Assembly (NCBI GenBank): GCA_013204605.1
Contig: JABMNI010000085.1
Span: forward strand, 1-53,082
Length of the DNA stretch: 53,082 nt
Direction of reading: 5' to 3'
Source: Ignavibacteria bacterium
Lineage (GTDB): Bacteria; Bacteroidota; Ignavibacteria; Kapaibacteriales; Kapaibacteriaceae
The notes below the pieces were generated by a model. The model ran no database searches. It saw nothing but the letters and a program-made list of their open reading frames with translations, and had not been told where the DNA came from. Within the stretch, counting starts at the first letter, position 1; each line of letters starts with the position of its first letter. The translations under genes and the position numbers were made by a program. Of the stretch, positions 1 to 7,874 are shown one piece after another.

Positions 1-236
1 CGGTTTTGCCCAACGGTTTTGCCCAACGGTTTTGCCCATCGGTTTTGCCCAACGGTTTTGCCCAACGGTTTTGCCCAACGGTTTTGCCCAACGGTTTTGC
101 CCATCGGTTTCGCCCATCGGTTTTGCCTTCAGATTTCGCCCCTTGGGCTTCGCCCCTGGTTTCGCCTTCAGATTTCGCACGCAGGTTTCGCCCCTGGTTT
201 CGCCTTCAGGTTTCGCCCCTTGGGTTTTTGTCACAC
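1..236. repeat. 13-bp tandem repeat array, cut by the window edge
   Basis: Nine near-perfect copies of CGGTTTTGCCCAA run from base 1 to 117, with only A/T and T/C substitutions. The array then decays into a related GGTTTCGCCCCTT pattern to about 236. Because 13 is not a multiple of 3, all three forward frames stay open by chance and give look-alike peptides; I do not call a gene here. The array lies upstream of radC and its left end is outside the window. No spacers are present, so it is not a CRISPR array. Confidence 0.9.
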
Positions 237-305
237 TTAGCCCCCTTCCATACACGTAGCTGCTAGTACGATTTTTTGTGAATGAACAGAGGTGGTGGGG
301 TTTGT

Positions 306-977
306 ATGCTTAATGGAATTCAGACGTCGGATAGGCCGCGGGAGCGGTTGGTGAGGATTGGTGCGAAGGCGTTGACAACGGTGGAGCTGCTGGCGCTGCT
401 GATAAATCATGGCACTTCGGGGTCGAGCGCGATTGATATTGCGATGGATTTGCTGGAGAAGTTTCCGAAGCTGACGGATCTGGCGGGACGCGATGTGTCG
501 GAACTGAAACGGATTCACGGAATGGGCACGGCTAAGGCGGCTACGCTGTGTGCTGCCTTTGAGCTTGCGAATAGAATTCAAGGTGAGCCGTTTGATTCGG
601 GGAAAATTATTGGGTCGCCACACAACGTATATAAAATGATGTCGCCGAAATTGCGGCACCTGCGGTTTGAGTCGTTTCATGTGTTGCTGCTCAATACGGC
701 AAACCAAATTGTGCGCGACATCATAGTCTCGGAAGGGTCGCTGAATTCGGTGACTATTCACCCGCGAGAGGTTTTCCGGATGGCGATCACCGAGAATGCG
801 GCCGCAATAATTTTGGTGCACAACCATCCGTCGGGAAATACGGAGCCGTCGCCACAAGATATTTCTATCACAAAACAAATTGCCGATGCCGGTATTGTTG
901 TTGGTATAAAGGTGCTCGACCATTTGATCATCGGCGGTGATTACTATACGAGCTTGGCGGAGCGAAACATTTTGTGA
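306..977 (+). CDS. radC: RadC/JAB-domain protein
   Basis: This is a RadC family (UPF0758) protein: an N-terminal helix-hairpin-helix-like region (sequence RIHGMGTAKAATL) and a C-terminal JAB/MPN metalloprotease-like domain. The domain shows the HNHPSG motif with a downstream Asp in PSPQD, the expected HxH-x10-D zinc ligands. The family was named for DNA repair but its biochemical role is unsettled. I chose the ATG at 306 because AGAGGTGG lies about 10 bases upstream and the protein then begins MLNGIQTSDRPRERL, the usual RadC start; an in-frame ATG at 282 would add 8 residues. The gene follows the 13-bp repeat array and appears to be a single transcription unit. Confidence 0.9.
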   Translation: MLNGIQTSDRPRERLVRIGAKALTTVELLALLINHGTSGSSAIDIAMDLLEKFPKLTDLAGRDVSELKRIHGMGTAKAATLCAAFELANRIQGEPFDSGKIIGSPHNVYKMMSPKLRHLRFESFHVLLLNTANQIVRDIIVSEGSLNSVTIHPREVFRMAITENAAAIILVHNHPSGNTEPSPQDISITKQIADAGIVVGIKVLDHLIIGGDYYTSLAERNIL

Positions 978-1103
978 ACTGTACTTTGTTCGTTGTACTG
1001 TTATCGTGTTGGCTGGTTGGGTAATTGCACAATCTGATCGCCTAGCTAGGGTTGTTCATAAATACACCTGCAAATGGGGCTGGCCATTTGGTAATTTCGT
1101 GTC

Positions 1104-2033
1104 ATGGCAAAACAAACTACCGACCCAGGGTTTGGGATAAAGGTTGGCGCTCCCACCGGACGGATTATTAACAAAGACGGCTCGCTGAACGTGATTCGAA
1201 ATGGTGAACGGTTTCACTTTTCCGATGTGTATCACTTTGTGCTAATGACTTCATGGACAAAGTTTCTGCTGCTTACGGTTGCGTTTTATGTAGTGGTAAA
1301 CGCATGCTTTGGTACCATTTACCTGCTTATAGGTACTTCGCAAATTCAAAACGCCACAAGCGGAACTTGGTGGAATGAATTGAGCGATGCAATGTTTTTT
1401 AGTTCGCAAACACTAACTACAGTTGGCTACGGAAACCTTGCCCCAGGCTCTGCATTAGTAAGCACGGTTGCTGCGTTTGAAGCGCTTACCGGACTGTTCA
1501 TTTTTGGAATTTTTACCGGTCTGTCGTTCGGACGCTTCTCCCGAATAAAACCCCGTATTACGTTTAGCAAATCGGCGGTGGTAACAAAATATTCCGATAC
1601 CGAAAACGCATTGATGTGCCGCATAGTTAACGAACGTGTGGGTATGGTGATGGATGCCGAAGCTTCCATTTTATTAGTTATGCAAGAGGATTCAGCGCAC
1701 AATAGTAAACGGGGATATTTCACACTTCCGCTTGAATTGAATCACATTACATCGCTCGCACTTAATTGGACGCTGGTGCATCCGATTACTGCCGATAGTC
1801 CGCTGTTCGGAATTTCTACCGAAGATTTCGTCAATCGGAATTCGGAAATTCTTATCATCATAAAAGCATTCGACGACACAGTGGGCGAAAGTTTTTACAC
1901 GCGCAATTCGTATCGTCCACACGAAGTTCAGTGGGGCGTGAAGTTCGCTCCAATGTTTTTCACCACCGCTCACGGCGACGTAGAATTACACATCGACAAA
2001 ATTCACGACGTGCTGGATAGCCCCCTTCTCTAA
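1104..2033 (+). CDS. KirBac-type inward-rectifier K+ channel
   Basis: The 309-residue protein has the Kir layout: a short cytoplasmic N-terminus with the Kir-like stretch KDGSLNV, an outer helix near residues 52-76, a pore loop with the K+ selectivity filter TTVGYGN (residues 105-111), an inner helix near 117-142, and a C-terminal immunoglobulin-like cytoplasmic domain. Family knowledge: KirBac channels are tetrameric inner-membrane K+ channels regulated by lipids or ligands binding the cytoplasmic domain. The inner helix contains several glycines that could act as the gating hinge. It has no operon partners: a 126-base gap precedes it and 176 bases follow. Bacterial Kir genes are scattered and often acquired. 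Confidence 0.92.
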   Translation: MAKQTTDPGFGIKVGAPTGRIINKDGSLNVIRNGERFHFSDVYHFVLMTSWTKFLLLTVAFYVVVNACFGTIYLLIGTSQIQNATSGTWWNELSDAMFFSSQTLTTVGYGNLAPGSALVSTVAAFEALTGLFIFGIFTGLSFGRFSRIKPRITFSKSAVVTKYSDTENALMCRIVNERVGMVMDAEASILLVMQEDSAHNSKRGYFTLPLELNHITSLALNWTLVHPITADSPLFGISTEDFVNRNSEILIIIKAFDDTVGESFYTRNSYRPHEVQWGVKFAPMFFTTAHGDVELHIDKIHDVLDSPLL

Positions 2034-2150
2034 TGTGTTTGCATTATTTGCTAAGGGGCTTTGTGGTTCTTACACGAAATGCAACTCAACTTTTCCGTTC
2101 GGTATTTTAGATGAGTCTGAGAACAGTGAAGTCGATTACGGATGATTGTG

Positions 2151-2174
2151 TTGTTGAGTACGTTGTTGAGTACG
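2151..2174. repeat. 12-bp direct repeat, two tandem copies
   Basis: TTGTTGAGTACG occurs twice in tandem in the spacer before the small membrane protein gene at 2210. The same spacer carries a copy of the dispersed word at 2053 in its extended form AAGGGGCTTTGTGGT. Confidence 0.85.
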
Positions 2175-2209
2175 TTGAATAATATTTAGAATTTTATCGG
2201 CACTACTAG

Positions 2210-2566
2210 ATGAGAAAATTTACCCGCGCGATTATTTTTATGGTGTCCGTTTTAACAACGTATCTGTTGACGGGACTCTTGGAAGAAAAAATGTTGAGTC
2301 AGACCGAAGCGTTTCGTCCAATTACTGCAACACTTCTGGGCATGGTGATTATCGTAATGGTTTTCGTTCCCGTGTTTGCATACACGGAAAGAATAACCGA
2401 GGCAGTTATCAAAGCTGGATTGCAGCAAACCAAATCCGGCGCTGGAAAAATATTGGGGGTTGCCATTTTTACGGTAATTATCTTTGTTATACTATTTGCG
2501 ATTTATTTGAATCGTTGGTTTGACAAATCAATTTTGGAAGTATTTAACGCGGCGTTGTCGAAATAG
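2210..2566 (+). CDS. Small membrane protein, unknown function
   Basis: I do not recognise this 118-residue protein. It has three hydrophobic stretches, near residues 5-23, 39-58 and 84-104, with a charged amphipathic segment (ERITEAVIKAGLQQTKSGAGK) in part between the second and third. No catalytic motif is visible. It stands alone between the KirBac channel and the CbpA-like gene. The last codon and stop are part of a 14-bp repeat that recurs 9 bases further on. Confidence 0.7.
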   Translation: MRKFTRAIIFMVSVLTTYLLTGLLEEKMLSQTEAFRPITATLLGMVIIVMVFVPVFAYTERITEAVIKAGLQQTKSGAGKILGVAIFTVIIFVILFAIYLNRWFDKSILEVFNAALSK

Positions 2567-2598
2567 TTCACATTGCTTTATCAGAATAGTTCACATTG
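2562..2598. repeat. 14-bp direct repeat containing a stop codon
   Basis: AATAGTTCACATTG occurs at 2562-2575, where its TAG is the stop codon of the preceding gene, and again at 2585-2598. The 3' end of the gene therefore appears duplicated just downstream. Confidence 0.85.
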
Positions 2599-2706
2599 AG
2601 GTTCAAACATTTTCACGTGGCTGTTCTAAAGCATTCACACAGTTTTATCGGAGTATGGTATGTTGACCTCACATCATAACGGCGAATGTATTTCGTCGAT
2701 GCGTTA

Positions 2707-3570
2707 ATGGAATTTAGCGATTACTACAAAGAGCTCGAGTTAGAAAAAGGGGCAACTGCTGCTGAAATCAAAAAGGGTTTCAGAGCTTTGGCGCGCAAGT
2801 ACCATCCCGACACTAACCCCAACAAACCGGAGGCCGAGGAAAAGTTCAAGCGGATTAGCGAGGCGTACGAGGTGTTGAGTGATCCGCAAAAGCGCGAGAA
2901 ATACGACATGTTGAACAGTCGTGGCTTTAATCCGCAAGGTGGGAATTCTGGTAGAAGGGGCTCTCCCGGTGCAGAAAATTTTCAGTACACATCTGATATC
3001 GACGATATGTTTGCCGGCACATCGTTTGGTGATTTGTTGAGTCAAATGTTTGCCGGACAAAACACGCAAACACGCACACGTCAGCGCAGTGCACCAACCC
3101 CAAAGCCCGTTTCATATTCATTAGATGTTACTCTCGAAGAAGCGTACGCCGGCGTTACAAAGCGCCTGCGCGTTGGCGAGAAAACGATCGACCTGACCAT
3201 TAAGCCCGGCATTGACACGGGACAAAAAATGCAGATTCCGCAGGGTGAGCTGACAATTCAGGTGCTGCCGAATGCGAGGTACAAACGCGACGGACAAAAC
3301 CTTAGCGTTGGTCATGCAATTCCATTCACCACCGCCGCGCTGGGTGGAAAAGTGCGCATCAAAACTTTGAAGGGGGCTGTGCAGCTCACCATCCAACCGG
3401 GCACACAACCCGATACGGTGTTGCGTATGCGGGGTCTGGGAATGCCGGTGTATCCCAAGGGGACAAGTTTTGGCGACCTACTTGTTACGATAAAGATTGA
3501 TATTCCAACTTCGCTTACCGAAGAGCAGAAAGATTTACTTAGTAAGTTCGACGCCACACTAAGTGAGTAA
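2707..3570 (+). CDS. CbpA/DnaJ-like co-chaperone, no zinc finger
   Basis: From the ATG at 2707 the protein begins [16 protein letters not shown], the normal start of a J domain; an upstream ATG at 2686 would add 7 unlikely residues. The J domain covers about residues 1-70 and has the HPD motif ([20 protein letters not shown]) that stimulates DnaK ATPase. A Gly/Ser-rich linker with [10 protein letters not shown] follows, then the two C-terminal substrate-binding barrels ([18 protein letters not shown] onwards). The cysteine-rich zinc region of true DnaJ is missing, which makes it a CbpA-type (class II) co-chaperone that would deliver clients to DnaK in the cytoplasm. It ends 12 bases before the ABC ATPase gene, so the two may be cotranscribed. 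Confidence 0.88.
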   Translation: MEFSDYYKELELEKGATAAEIKKGFRALARKYHPDTNPNKPEAEEKFKRISEAYEVLSDPQKREKYDMLNSRGFNPQGGNSGRRGSPGAENFQYTSDIDDMFAGTSFGDLLSQMFAGQNTQTRTRQRSAPTPKPVSYSLDVTLEEAYAGVTKRLRVGEKTIDLTIKPGIDTGQKMQIPQGELTIQVLPNARYKRDGQNLSVGHAIPFTTAALGGKVRIKTLKGAVQLTIQPGTQPDTVLRMRGLGMPVYPKGTSFGDLLVTIKIDIPTSLTEEQKDLLSKFDATLSE

Positions 3571-3582
3571 AACGCAAATCAA

Positions 3583-4551
3583 ATGACGCAGATAGAATTC
3601 AAAAACGTAAGTAAATCATACGAGGAAGTTCAACCGCTTGCCGACGTTACATTTACAATACAGCCCGGTGAATTTTTTGTTTTGGTGGGTCCGTCGGGAT
3701 CGGGCAAGAGCACGTTACTGCGAATGATTGCCGGACTCGAGCAAATCACAACGGGAAGTTTGTTGTTCGATTCGCAAGTAATGAATGACGTTAGCCCGCG
3801 CGATCGCGACGTAGGAATGGTGTTTCAGAATTACGCATTGTATCCGCATTTAACGGTGGCTGAGAACCTTGCGTTTCCGTTGCGAATCCGAAAAGAAAAA
3901 GATAACGTAGTTAAATCTCGTGTTGATGAAGTTGCCGTAATGTTGGGTCTGCAAGAACTCCTCGCCCGCAAACCAAAACAGCTTTCCGGCGGACAGCGTC
4001 AGCGCGTAGCTGTTGGCCGCGCCATTATTCGCAAGCCCCGCGTATTCCTTTTTGATGAGCCCCTTTCCAACCTCGATGCGCAACTACGCGTTCACATGCG
4101 CACCGAACTGCGTCTGCTGCAACGCCAGCTCGGAATCACCACCGTGTACGTAACGCACGATCAAGTTGAAGCAATGACCATGGCCGACAGGATGGCCGTG
4201 CTGAACAACGGCAAGCTACAACAGGTGGGCACTCCCGCTGAAGTGTACAACAACCCTGCAACAAAATTTGTAGCCACGTTTACGGGAAGTCCGTCGATGA
4301 ACATCTTTCGCCACAACGGCCAAGAATTTGGAATCCGACCCGAGAATATTTCGTCAGAAAAAATCGAAAACGCCCTTGCCCTCCCCGTCAACATCACCGC
4401 CGTGGAATTTCTTGGATCCGAGTGGCTGGTGCACGCTACACACAACAACCAGTTCATCATTATGCGAAGGTCTGATAGGGGGCTAAACCAGGTTGGGGAG
4501 GAAACGGTTTGGTTTGCAAGCGAAGAGAAGACGATTTCGATTAAAGATTAA
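3583..4551 (+). CDS. MalK/UgpC-type ABC transporter ATPase, orphan
   Basis: All nucleotide-binding motifs are present: Walker A GPSGSGKST (residues 36-44), Q-loop in VFQNYALYPHLTVAENL, signature LSGGQRQRV, Walker B VFLFDEP, D-loop SNLD and the switch His in VYVTHDQVEA. The C-terminal portion after about residue 240 (FGIRPENI and onward) resembles the TOBE regulatory domain of the CUT1 sugar-import ATPases (MalK, UgpC, MsmK). It is somewhat short at 322 residues. No permease or binding protein lies nearby, so it may energise transporters encoded elsewhere, as MsmK does in streptococci; the substrate cannot be told. Its final codons and stop form part of a heptamer array. Confidence 0.88.
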   Translation: MTQIEFKNVSKSYEEVQPLADVTFTIQPGEFFVLVGPSGSGKSTLLRMIAGLEQITTGSLLFDSQVMNDVSPRDRDVGMVFQNYALYPHLTVAENLAFPLRIRKEKDNVVKSRVDEVAVMLGLQELLARKPKQLSGGQRQRVAVGRAIIRKPRVFLFDEPLSNLDAQLRVHMRTELRLLQRQLGITTVYVTHDQVEAMTMADRMAVLNNGKLQQVGTPAEVYNNPATKFVATFTGSPSMNIFRHNGQEFGIRPENISSEKIENALALPVNITAVEFLGSEWLVHATHNNQFIIMRRSDRGLNQVGEETVWFASEEKTISIKD

Positions 4552-4559
4552 GGATTGGA
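4539..4559. repeat. Heptamer array across a stop codon
   Basis: Three tandem heptamers GATTAAA, GATTAAG and GATTGGA cover the last codons and the TAA stop (4549-4551) of the ABC ATPase gene. One of six such stop-associated heptamer arrays in the window. Confidence 0.7.
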
Positions 4560-4563
4560 CTTT

Positions 4564-4923
4564 TTAAGATTGTTCTTGCTGGTTAAAATTATTGAACTGA
4601 GAATTTTGCAAAGTTGATTTGCCTTTGCCTGTAAATTTTTCCCCGGACTCAGATTTCAAGTAACCAGTCGAATGAAGAAGGCGAATCCAATAGACGGTCT
4701 CACGACTTTCCTTGTACGCAATCGACATCTTGGAAATGAAGTCGGCACGAGATTGGCCACCAAGCGCTTCCTCAACATTGGCACCAATACTGGTTCCGCT
4801 TTTTAGCATGTGCTTAGATAGCGAAGACTCTTTTCGCTCAGATATCAGCGTCTTGAATTCAGCAACAATGAGAATGGCGAACGCAAAACTCAGGTCTTGG
4901 ATTTCGTTCTTTTTAGTCGTCAT
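4564..4923 (-). CDS. Four-helix-bundle protein (S23/IVP-like)
   Basis: From ATG at 4923 the protein begins MTTKKNEIQDLSFAFAILI. The stretches SKHMLKSGTSIGANVEEA and SRADFISKMSIAYKESRETVYWIRLL are the hallmark of the four-helix-bundle family first found in 23S rRNA intervening sequences. Members form pentameric bundles of unknown biochemical function. Here the gene is free-standing, not in rRNA; many Bacteroidota carry such copies. The C-terminal tail (KFTGKGKSTLQNSQFNNFNQQEQS, in part) is Gln/Asn-rich and not conserved. The reading frame extends to 4962, but the family alignment supports the later Met. It is downstream of, and on the same strand as, the DnaC-like fragment. Confidence 0.85.
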   Translation of the reverse strand: MTTKKNEIQDLSFAFAILIVAEFKTLISERKESSLSKHMLKSGTSIGANVEEALGGQSRADFISKMSIAYKESRETVYWIRLLHSTGYLKSESGEKFTGKGKSTLQNSQFNNFNQQEQS

Positions 4924-4966
4924 ACCACACCCGTGTAGATTCAAGGCGAAAGTGTGACACACCGAG

Positions 4967-4987
4967 TTAATCCTTAATCCTTAATCC
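4967..4987. repeat. Perfect heptamer array TTAATCC x3
   Basis: Three perfect tandem TTAATCC units (GGATTAA on the gene strand). The unit at 4981-4987 supplies the last codon and TAA stop of the DnaC-like gene, so the array appears to have grown outward from the stop codon and gives a TAA in all three frames. Confidence 0.9.
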
Positions 4988-5643
4988 TCAAGATGCCACG
5001 CTGTTTCCTGCTTATAGCTCTCCCCGTCGACCTGCAAGATTTTAAAAAGCCCCTTAGTGCGCTCCTCGTAGCGCATGCGTGCTGCCTGGCCTTCGCCAAC
5101 AAACATTTCGGCCATGAGTTCTTGGTACGGTTTATTGCTTGTTATGAACATCCGGCCGCCGCGGTCGTGGATGTTGAGTACTACGTTTTTGAAGAGGCGC
5201 GAGCCAAGACCGTAGCCGATGTTTAGATCATCGATAATCCATACTTGACCCGATTCGAGTTCTAGATCTGTGTGAAAAGAAAATTTGTCGGCCACCATAA
5301 AGACCGGTTGCAAGCCTTGTTGCATGAAAAGCTTGCTGAGTCCGACGGCTATGTGACTCTTCCCTACGCCTGCCTCGCCCCATATAAAAAGACCGGCGCC
5401 GCGACTTTCATCAGCATACGATACCAGCTTTCGTGCGTAGTCGACCAATTTGATTTGCGATTCGTTTCGTGCCACATACGTATCTAAATGGGCACACACA
5501 CTTTCGAGTGGAAGGTGCGGATTTTTCGCGTAGAATTCTAGATCTAAACGCAAACGAAACAGCGACTCTTCAGCCACATTCGAATCGTCTACTACCGTGT
5601 GTTTGCGATCTTCAATTGTATGAATTTCGAGTCCAGGGTATGC
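4981..5643 (-). pseudogene. DnaC/IstB-like ATPase, 5' end cut by IS3 element
   Basis: The encoded protein has a P-loop ATPase core with Walker A GEAGVGKS and Walker B VWIIDDLN, then ITSNKP (sensor-1-like Asn) and an Arg-rich C-terminus, resembling DnaC/IstB helicase-loader-type AAA+ proteins. The open frame has a GTG at 5577, but it continues upstream without a stop (reading GLEIHTIEDRKHTVVDDSN) exactly to the IS boundary at 5643/5644. I therefore read it as a gene that lost its N-terminus to the IS, although translation from the GTG might still give a 198-residue ATPase. If functional in intact form it would act in replication initiation or as an accessory loader; no transposase partner (IstA) is beside it. 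Confidence 0.7.
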
Positions 5644-5678
5644 TGAACCCGCTCTGAATTGAGGTACAGAAAGTTAAG
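5644..5678 (+). repeat. IS3 left terminal inverted repeat
   Basis: 35 bases beginning TGAACCCGCTCTGAA and ending CAGAAAGTTAAG. It matches the complement of 6916-6950 with about seven mismatches, clustered in the middle. Confidence 0.88.
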
Positions 5679-5710
5679 GTTATTTTTAACCAAAAACTGA
5701 AGGAGTACAA

Positions 5711-6082
5711 ATGATGAAGAAAAAGCAAACGCGAACACCGGTAGAAGCCGAGTTCAAGCGAGAGGCAGTCCGTTTGGTTCGGGAGAATCCAGATCAAACA
5801 ATGGTAAGCATAGCCAGGGGACTCGGTATTGAGCCGAATCAGCTCTATGCATGGGTTAATCAGGCGAAACGGTTGAAGGAGAATGCGTTTCCAGGTCACG
5901 GCAATAGTTCAGACGAAGTGCAGGCTTTGCGGCGTGAATTAAAGCTGGTGACTCAGGAAAGGGACATCCTAAAAAACGCGATAAGAAGCCGGCTTCCTTC
6001 TCACAACGGCCGAGATGAGATACGCATTCATGGAGCAATTTCGCTCAAGATGGCCGTTAGCATTGATGTGCAGAGTTCTTAA
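5711..6082 (+). CDS. IS3 transposase OrfA (HTH), 3' frame disturbed
   Basis: OrfA is the helix-turn-helix DNA-binding part of an IS3 transposase: TPVEAEFKREAVRLVRE, then SIARGLGIEPNQLYAWV, then a leucine-zipper-like coiled coil (ALRRELKLVTQERDILKN). GGAG lies upstream of the ATG pair at 5711. In this frame the protein runs 22 codons into orfB with unfamiliar sequence. In the -1 frame, entered at CTAAAAAAC (a perfect A_AAA_AAC slippery heptamer near 5970), the reading ends at a TGA overlapping the orfB ATG as ATGA, the usual IS3 overlap. So either orfA has lost one base in the A tract or slippage here is programmed. Confidence 0.85.
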   Translation: MMKKKQTRTPVEAEFKREAVRLVRENPDQTMVSIARGLGIEPNQLYAWVNQAKRLKENAFPGHGNSSDEVQALRRELKLVTQERDILKNAIRSRLPSHNGRDEIRIHGAISLKMAVSIDVQSS

Positions 6083-6920
6083 AGCCTCTAGACACGGGTA
6101 TTACCAGTGGCGGCGTGGAACGGTGGGTAAGCGTAAGCAAGAAGACGTAGAACTGAGCACGCTAGTACGGGATGTTCATGAGGCAACAGGCCATACGTAT
6201 GGTGCAGAGTGGATAGCCATCGAAATCCGAAAGCAGGGTCGCTCGGTGGGAAAAGAACGCGTCCGTCGGCTCATGAAGAAAATGGGCCTACACGTGCAGT
6301 GCAAGAACACGTGGAAGAACAAGGGTACTACGAACTCATCTGAAACCTACACTCCGTCACCAGACTTAGTGCAACGTCAATTTAAGAGGACAAACCTCGA
6401 CGAGCTATGGCTGAGCGACTTTTCAGAATTGCCATCTGATGGTGATAAGATCTATGCTGTTGCTATCAAGGACCAAGCCTCACATCGCGTGTTAGGCATG
6501 CACGTTTCCTATGACTTGCATGTAGGCGCGCTTGAGGTAGCACTCAATCAGGCATTGAAAAGCCGCAAGCTTGTTGGAAGAAAGTCGAATAAGAAAACTA
6601 TACTTCATTCAGATCAAGGAGGTCAATACAACGCAATTTATTTCAAGAACCTACTAACGAAGCATGGCCTATGCAGCAGCATGGGAACCTCCGGCGATTG
6701 CTACGACAACGCACCAATGGAGTCTTTTTGGGCCACGATGAAAACAGAACTGATGCACCACTTCCCGTTTCAAAACGCTCAGCGTGCATCAGATGTGATC
6801 AACCGTTGGCTTTATCTATTTTACAATTCTCGACGAAGACACACATCTATCGGCGGCATGTCGCCCATGGATTACGAATCACAATGGATCAGCAATGAAC
6901 TGATTCTACAATCCTCTTAA
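6015..6920 (+). CDS. IS3 transposase OrfB (DDE integrase core)
   Basis: OrfB carries the retroviral-type integrase fold. The N-terminal part has the HTH_21 region (HGYYQWRRG to VRRLMKKMGL). The catalytic triad is intact: Asp in LWLSDFSEL, Asp in LHSDQGGQY, and Glu in DNAPMESFWATMKTEL, followed by YNSRRRHTSIGGMSPMDYE, the conserved C-terminus. At 301 residues it is full length. It catalyses cut-and-paste/copy-out transposition as an OrfAB fusion. Its ATG overlaps a -1-frame TGA of orfA. Confidence 0.93.
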   Translation: MRYAFMEQFRSRWPLALMCRVLKASRHGYYQWRRGTVGKRKQEDVELSTLVRDVHEATGHTYGAEWIAIEIRKQGRSVGKERVRRLMKKMGLHVQCKNTWKNKGTTNSSETYTPSPDLVQRQFKRTNLDELWLSDFSELPSDGDKIYAVAIKDQASHRVLGMHVSYDLHVGALEVALNQALKSRKLVGRKSNKKTILHSDQGGQYNAIYFKNLLTKHGLCSSMGTSGDCYDNAPMESFWATMKTELMHHFPFQNAQRASDVINRWLYLFYNSRRRHTSIGGMSPMDYESQWISNELILQSS

Positions 6921-6950
6921 CTTTGTGTACCTGTTTTTGGAGCGGGATCA
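6916..6950 (-). repeat. IS3 right terminal inverted repeat
   Basis: Complement begins TGATCCCGCTCCAAA and ends CACAAAGTTAAG. Its first three bases (TGA on the minus strand) supply the stop codon of the truncated neighbouring gene. Confidence 0.88.
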
Positions 6951-7421
6951 AGACTGGTAGCTGCCTGCAACAAAACGCTCGTCGTCAGAAACTGCAATGG
7001 GGCCACCTGACAAAGGCTCGAAAATCGTGCTAACGATCTCAGATGTTGGGTAGCGTCGAGTTTGAATAACTCCAATTCCGTTACCATTGCTGTATCCTGC
7101 CATAATGTACACCGGACGCGAACGAAGCATTATGAGGTTTTTGACTAGGCTAAACCCCGGCTTGATCTCCCATTCTAACATTCCATCTGAACTCCGAAAT
7201 GAAGCAAGACTGTATTCGCCAAAGGCTAAAACATGCTGCCCGTCTATTCCATCAGCTAAGACTGGTTGTGATCCAACATACATATTTGTACGCCACACTT
7301 CAGGCAAGCTTGGACGTTCCCCTTGTACGTTATCTGGATTCTCCTGCGCCGGTGCGGCGAGGCTGCTACCAAGCAAACAGAGAACGATTGCAAGGCTTGC
7401 AACTAGCGTAAGTGATTTTAT
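6948..7421 (-). pseudogene. Secreted protein, 3' end cut by IS3 element
   Basis: The product starts with a signal peptide (KSLTLVASLAIVLCLLGSSLAAPAQ) and continues with a beta-propeller-like sequence (VLAFGEYSLASFRSSDGMLEWEI, then PIAVSDDERFVAGSY). It breaks off at the IS right end, where the element supplies TGA, so only about 156 residues remain. Upstream, AAAGGAG is followed five bases later by ATA AAA TCA CTT at 7421; this is where the ATG should be, so the start may have mutated from ATG to ATA. The frame itself is open back to an unrelated ATG at 7517. I infer a decaying gene of unknown function. Confidence 0.65.
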
Positions 7422-7610
7422 GCTAAACTCCTTTAATTGATATTCAAATATTGCACGTGCTACGTTTTGTTGAATAGTACAACCTAGGCACGGATGAGCT
7501 AAAAACGACCTTAACAAAACCTTAACAGAAATGCGTCTTTTTTAAGGCCTCACTTTTACAAAGAAAAATATGTGCGAAGCTAATGGTTAAGCCCCCTTCA
7601 AAACAGGTAA

Positions 7611-7796
7611 CATGCTACTGATTATTCAGTCCGGTGCGTTGCTGAATATGCTTTTACTGCACACCCCCGTTCTCACCAATCTGCACCTTCTGAGAAAACG
7701 TTTGTTCTCCTAAACGTAGCACGCAAATTAAACCCTGAACTTCAAAACTTCAGCACGTGGTTGGAAGCGAACAAAGAACTGATTCCAATCGGCTAA
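7611..7796 (+). pseudogene. Possible gene remnant in 357-base gap
   Basis: The stretch 7518-7874 has no ordinary gene. One forward frame stays open for 61 codons from 7611 (after a TAA) to a TAA at 7794 and reads protein-like, ending FVLLNVARKLNPELQNF and then TWLEANKELIPIG, but it has no ATG. It could be the 3' end of a lost gene or chance. The gap also holds a dispersed-word copy at 7589 and the repeated GATTCCAATC near 7781 and 7800. Confidence 0.25.
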
Positions 7797-7811
7797 AATG
7801 ATTCCAATCCT

Positions 7812-7859
7812 AAAAAAAACAAACGCACCAAGAGTAGAAGTCCTCATTGGTGCGTTTGT
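7812..7859 (-). terminator. Rho-independent terminator of the 1324-residue protein gene
   Basis: A perfect 13-bp stem, ACAAACGCACCAA (7819-7831) with its complement at 7847-7859, closes a 15-base loop. On the minus strand it is followed by eight T's (7812-7819), so it terminates the gene ending at 7875. Confidence 0.9.
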
Positions 7860-7874
7860 GTTTTCGTTTGATGC

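Larger units (their letters stand above)
5644..6950 (+). mobile_element. IS3-family insertion sequence, 1307 bp
   Basis: The element has 35-bp imperfect terminal inverted repeats starting TGAWCCCGCTC and ending AAAGTTAAG, and two overlapping transposase genes, the standard IS3 plan. Flanking bases are ...ATGC on the left and AGAC... on the right, so no 3-5 bp target duplication is seen. Both neighbouring genes are truncated exactly at the element's ends. The element lacks the dispersed AAGGGG(G)CTT word, which fits a foreign origin. Confidence 0.92.

Noticed and set aside
1-236. CRISPR-like array
   Set aside because: Units are 13 bp with no spacers; the repeats are purely tandem.
6-266. Three overlapping forward reading frames with peptide repeats
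   Set aside because: They are one 13-bp DNA repeat read in three phases; no ribosome site, and all frames look alike.
237-923. Long minus-strand frame opposite radC
   Set aside because: It is the reverse shadow of radC; the radC product matches a known family with its active-site motif.
4564-4923. rRNA intervening sequence
   Set aside because: The S23-like protein suggests one, but no 23S rRNA sequence flanks it.
7518-7874. A structured RNA in the 357-base gap
   Set aside because: Only the terminator hairpin and a weak short hairpin near 7736 are seen; no known RNA motif recognised.
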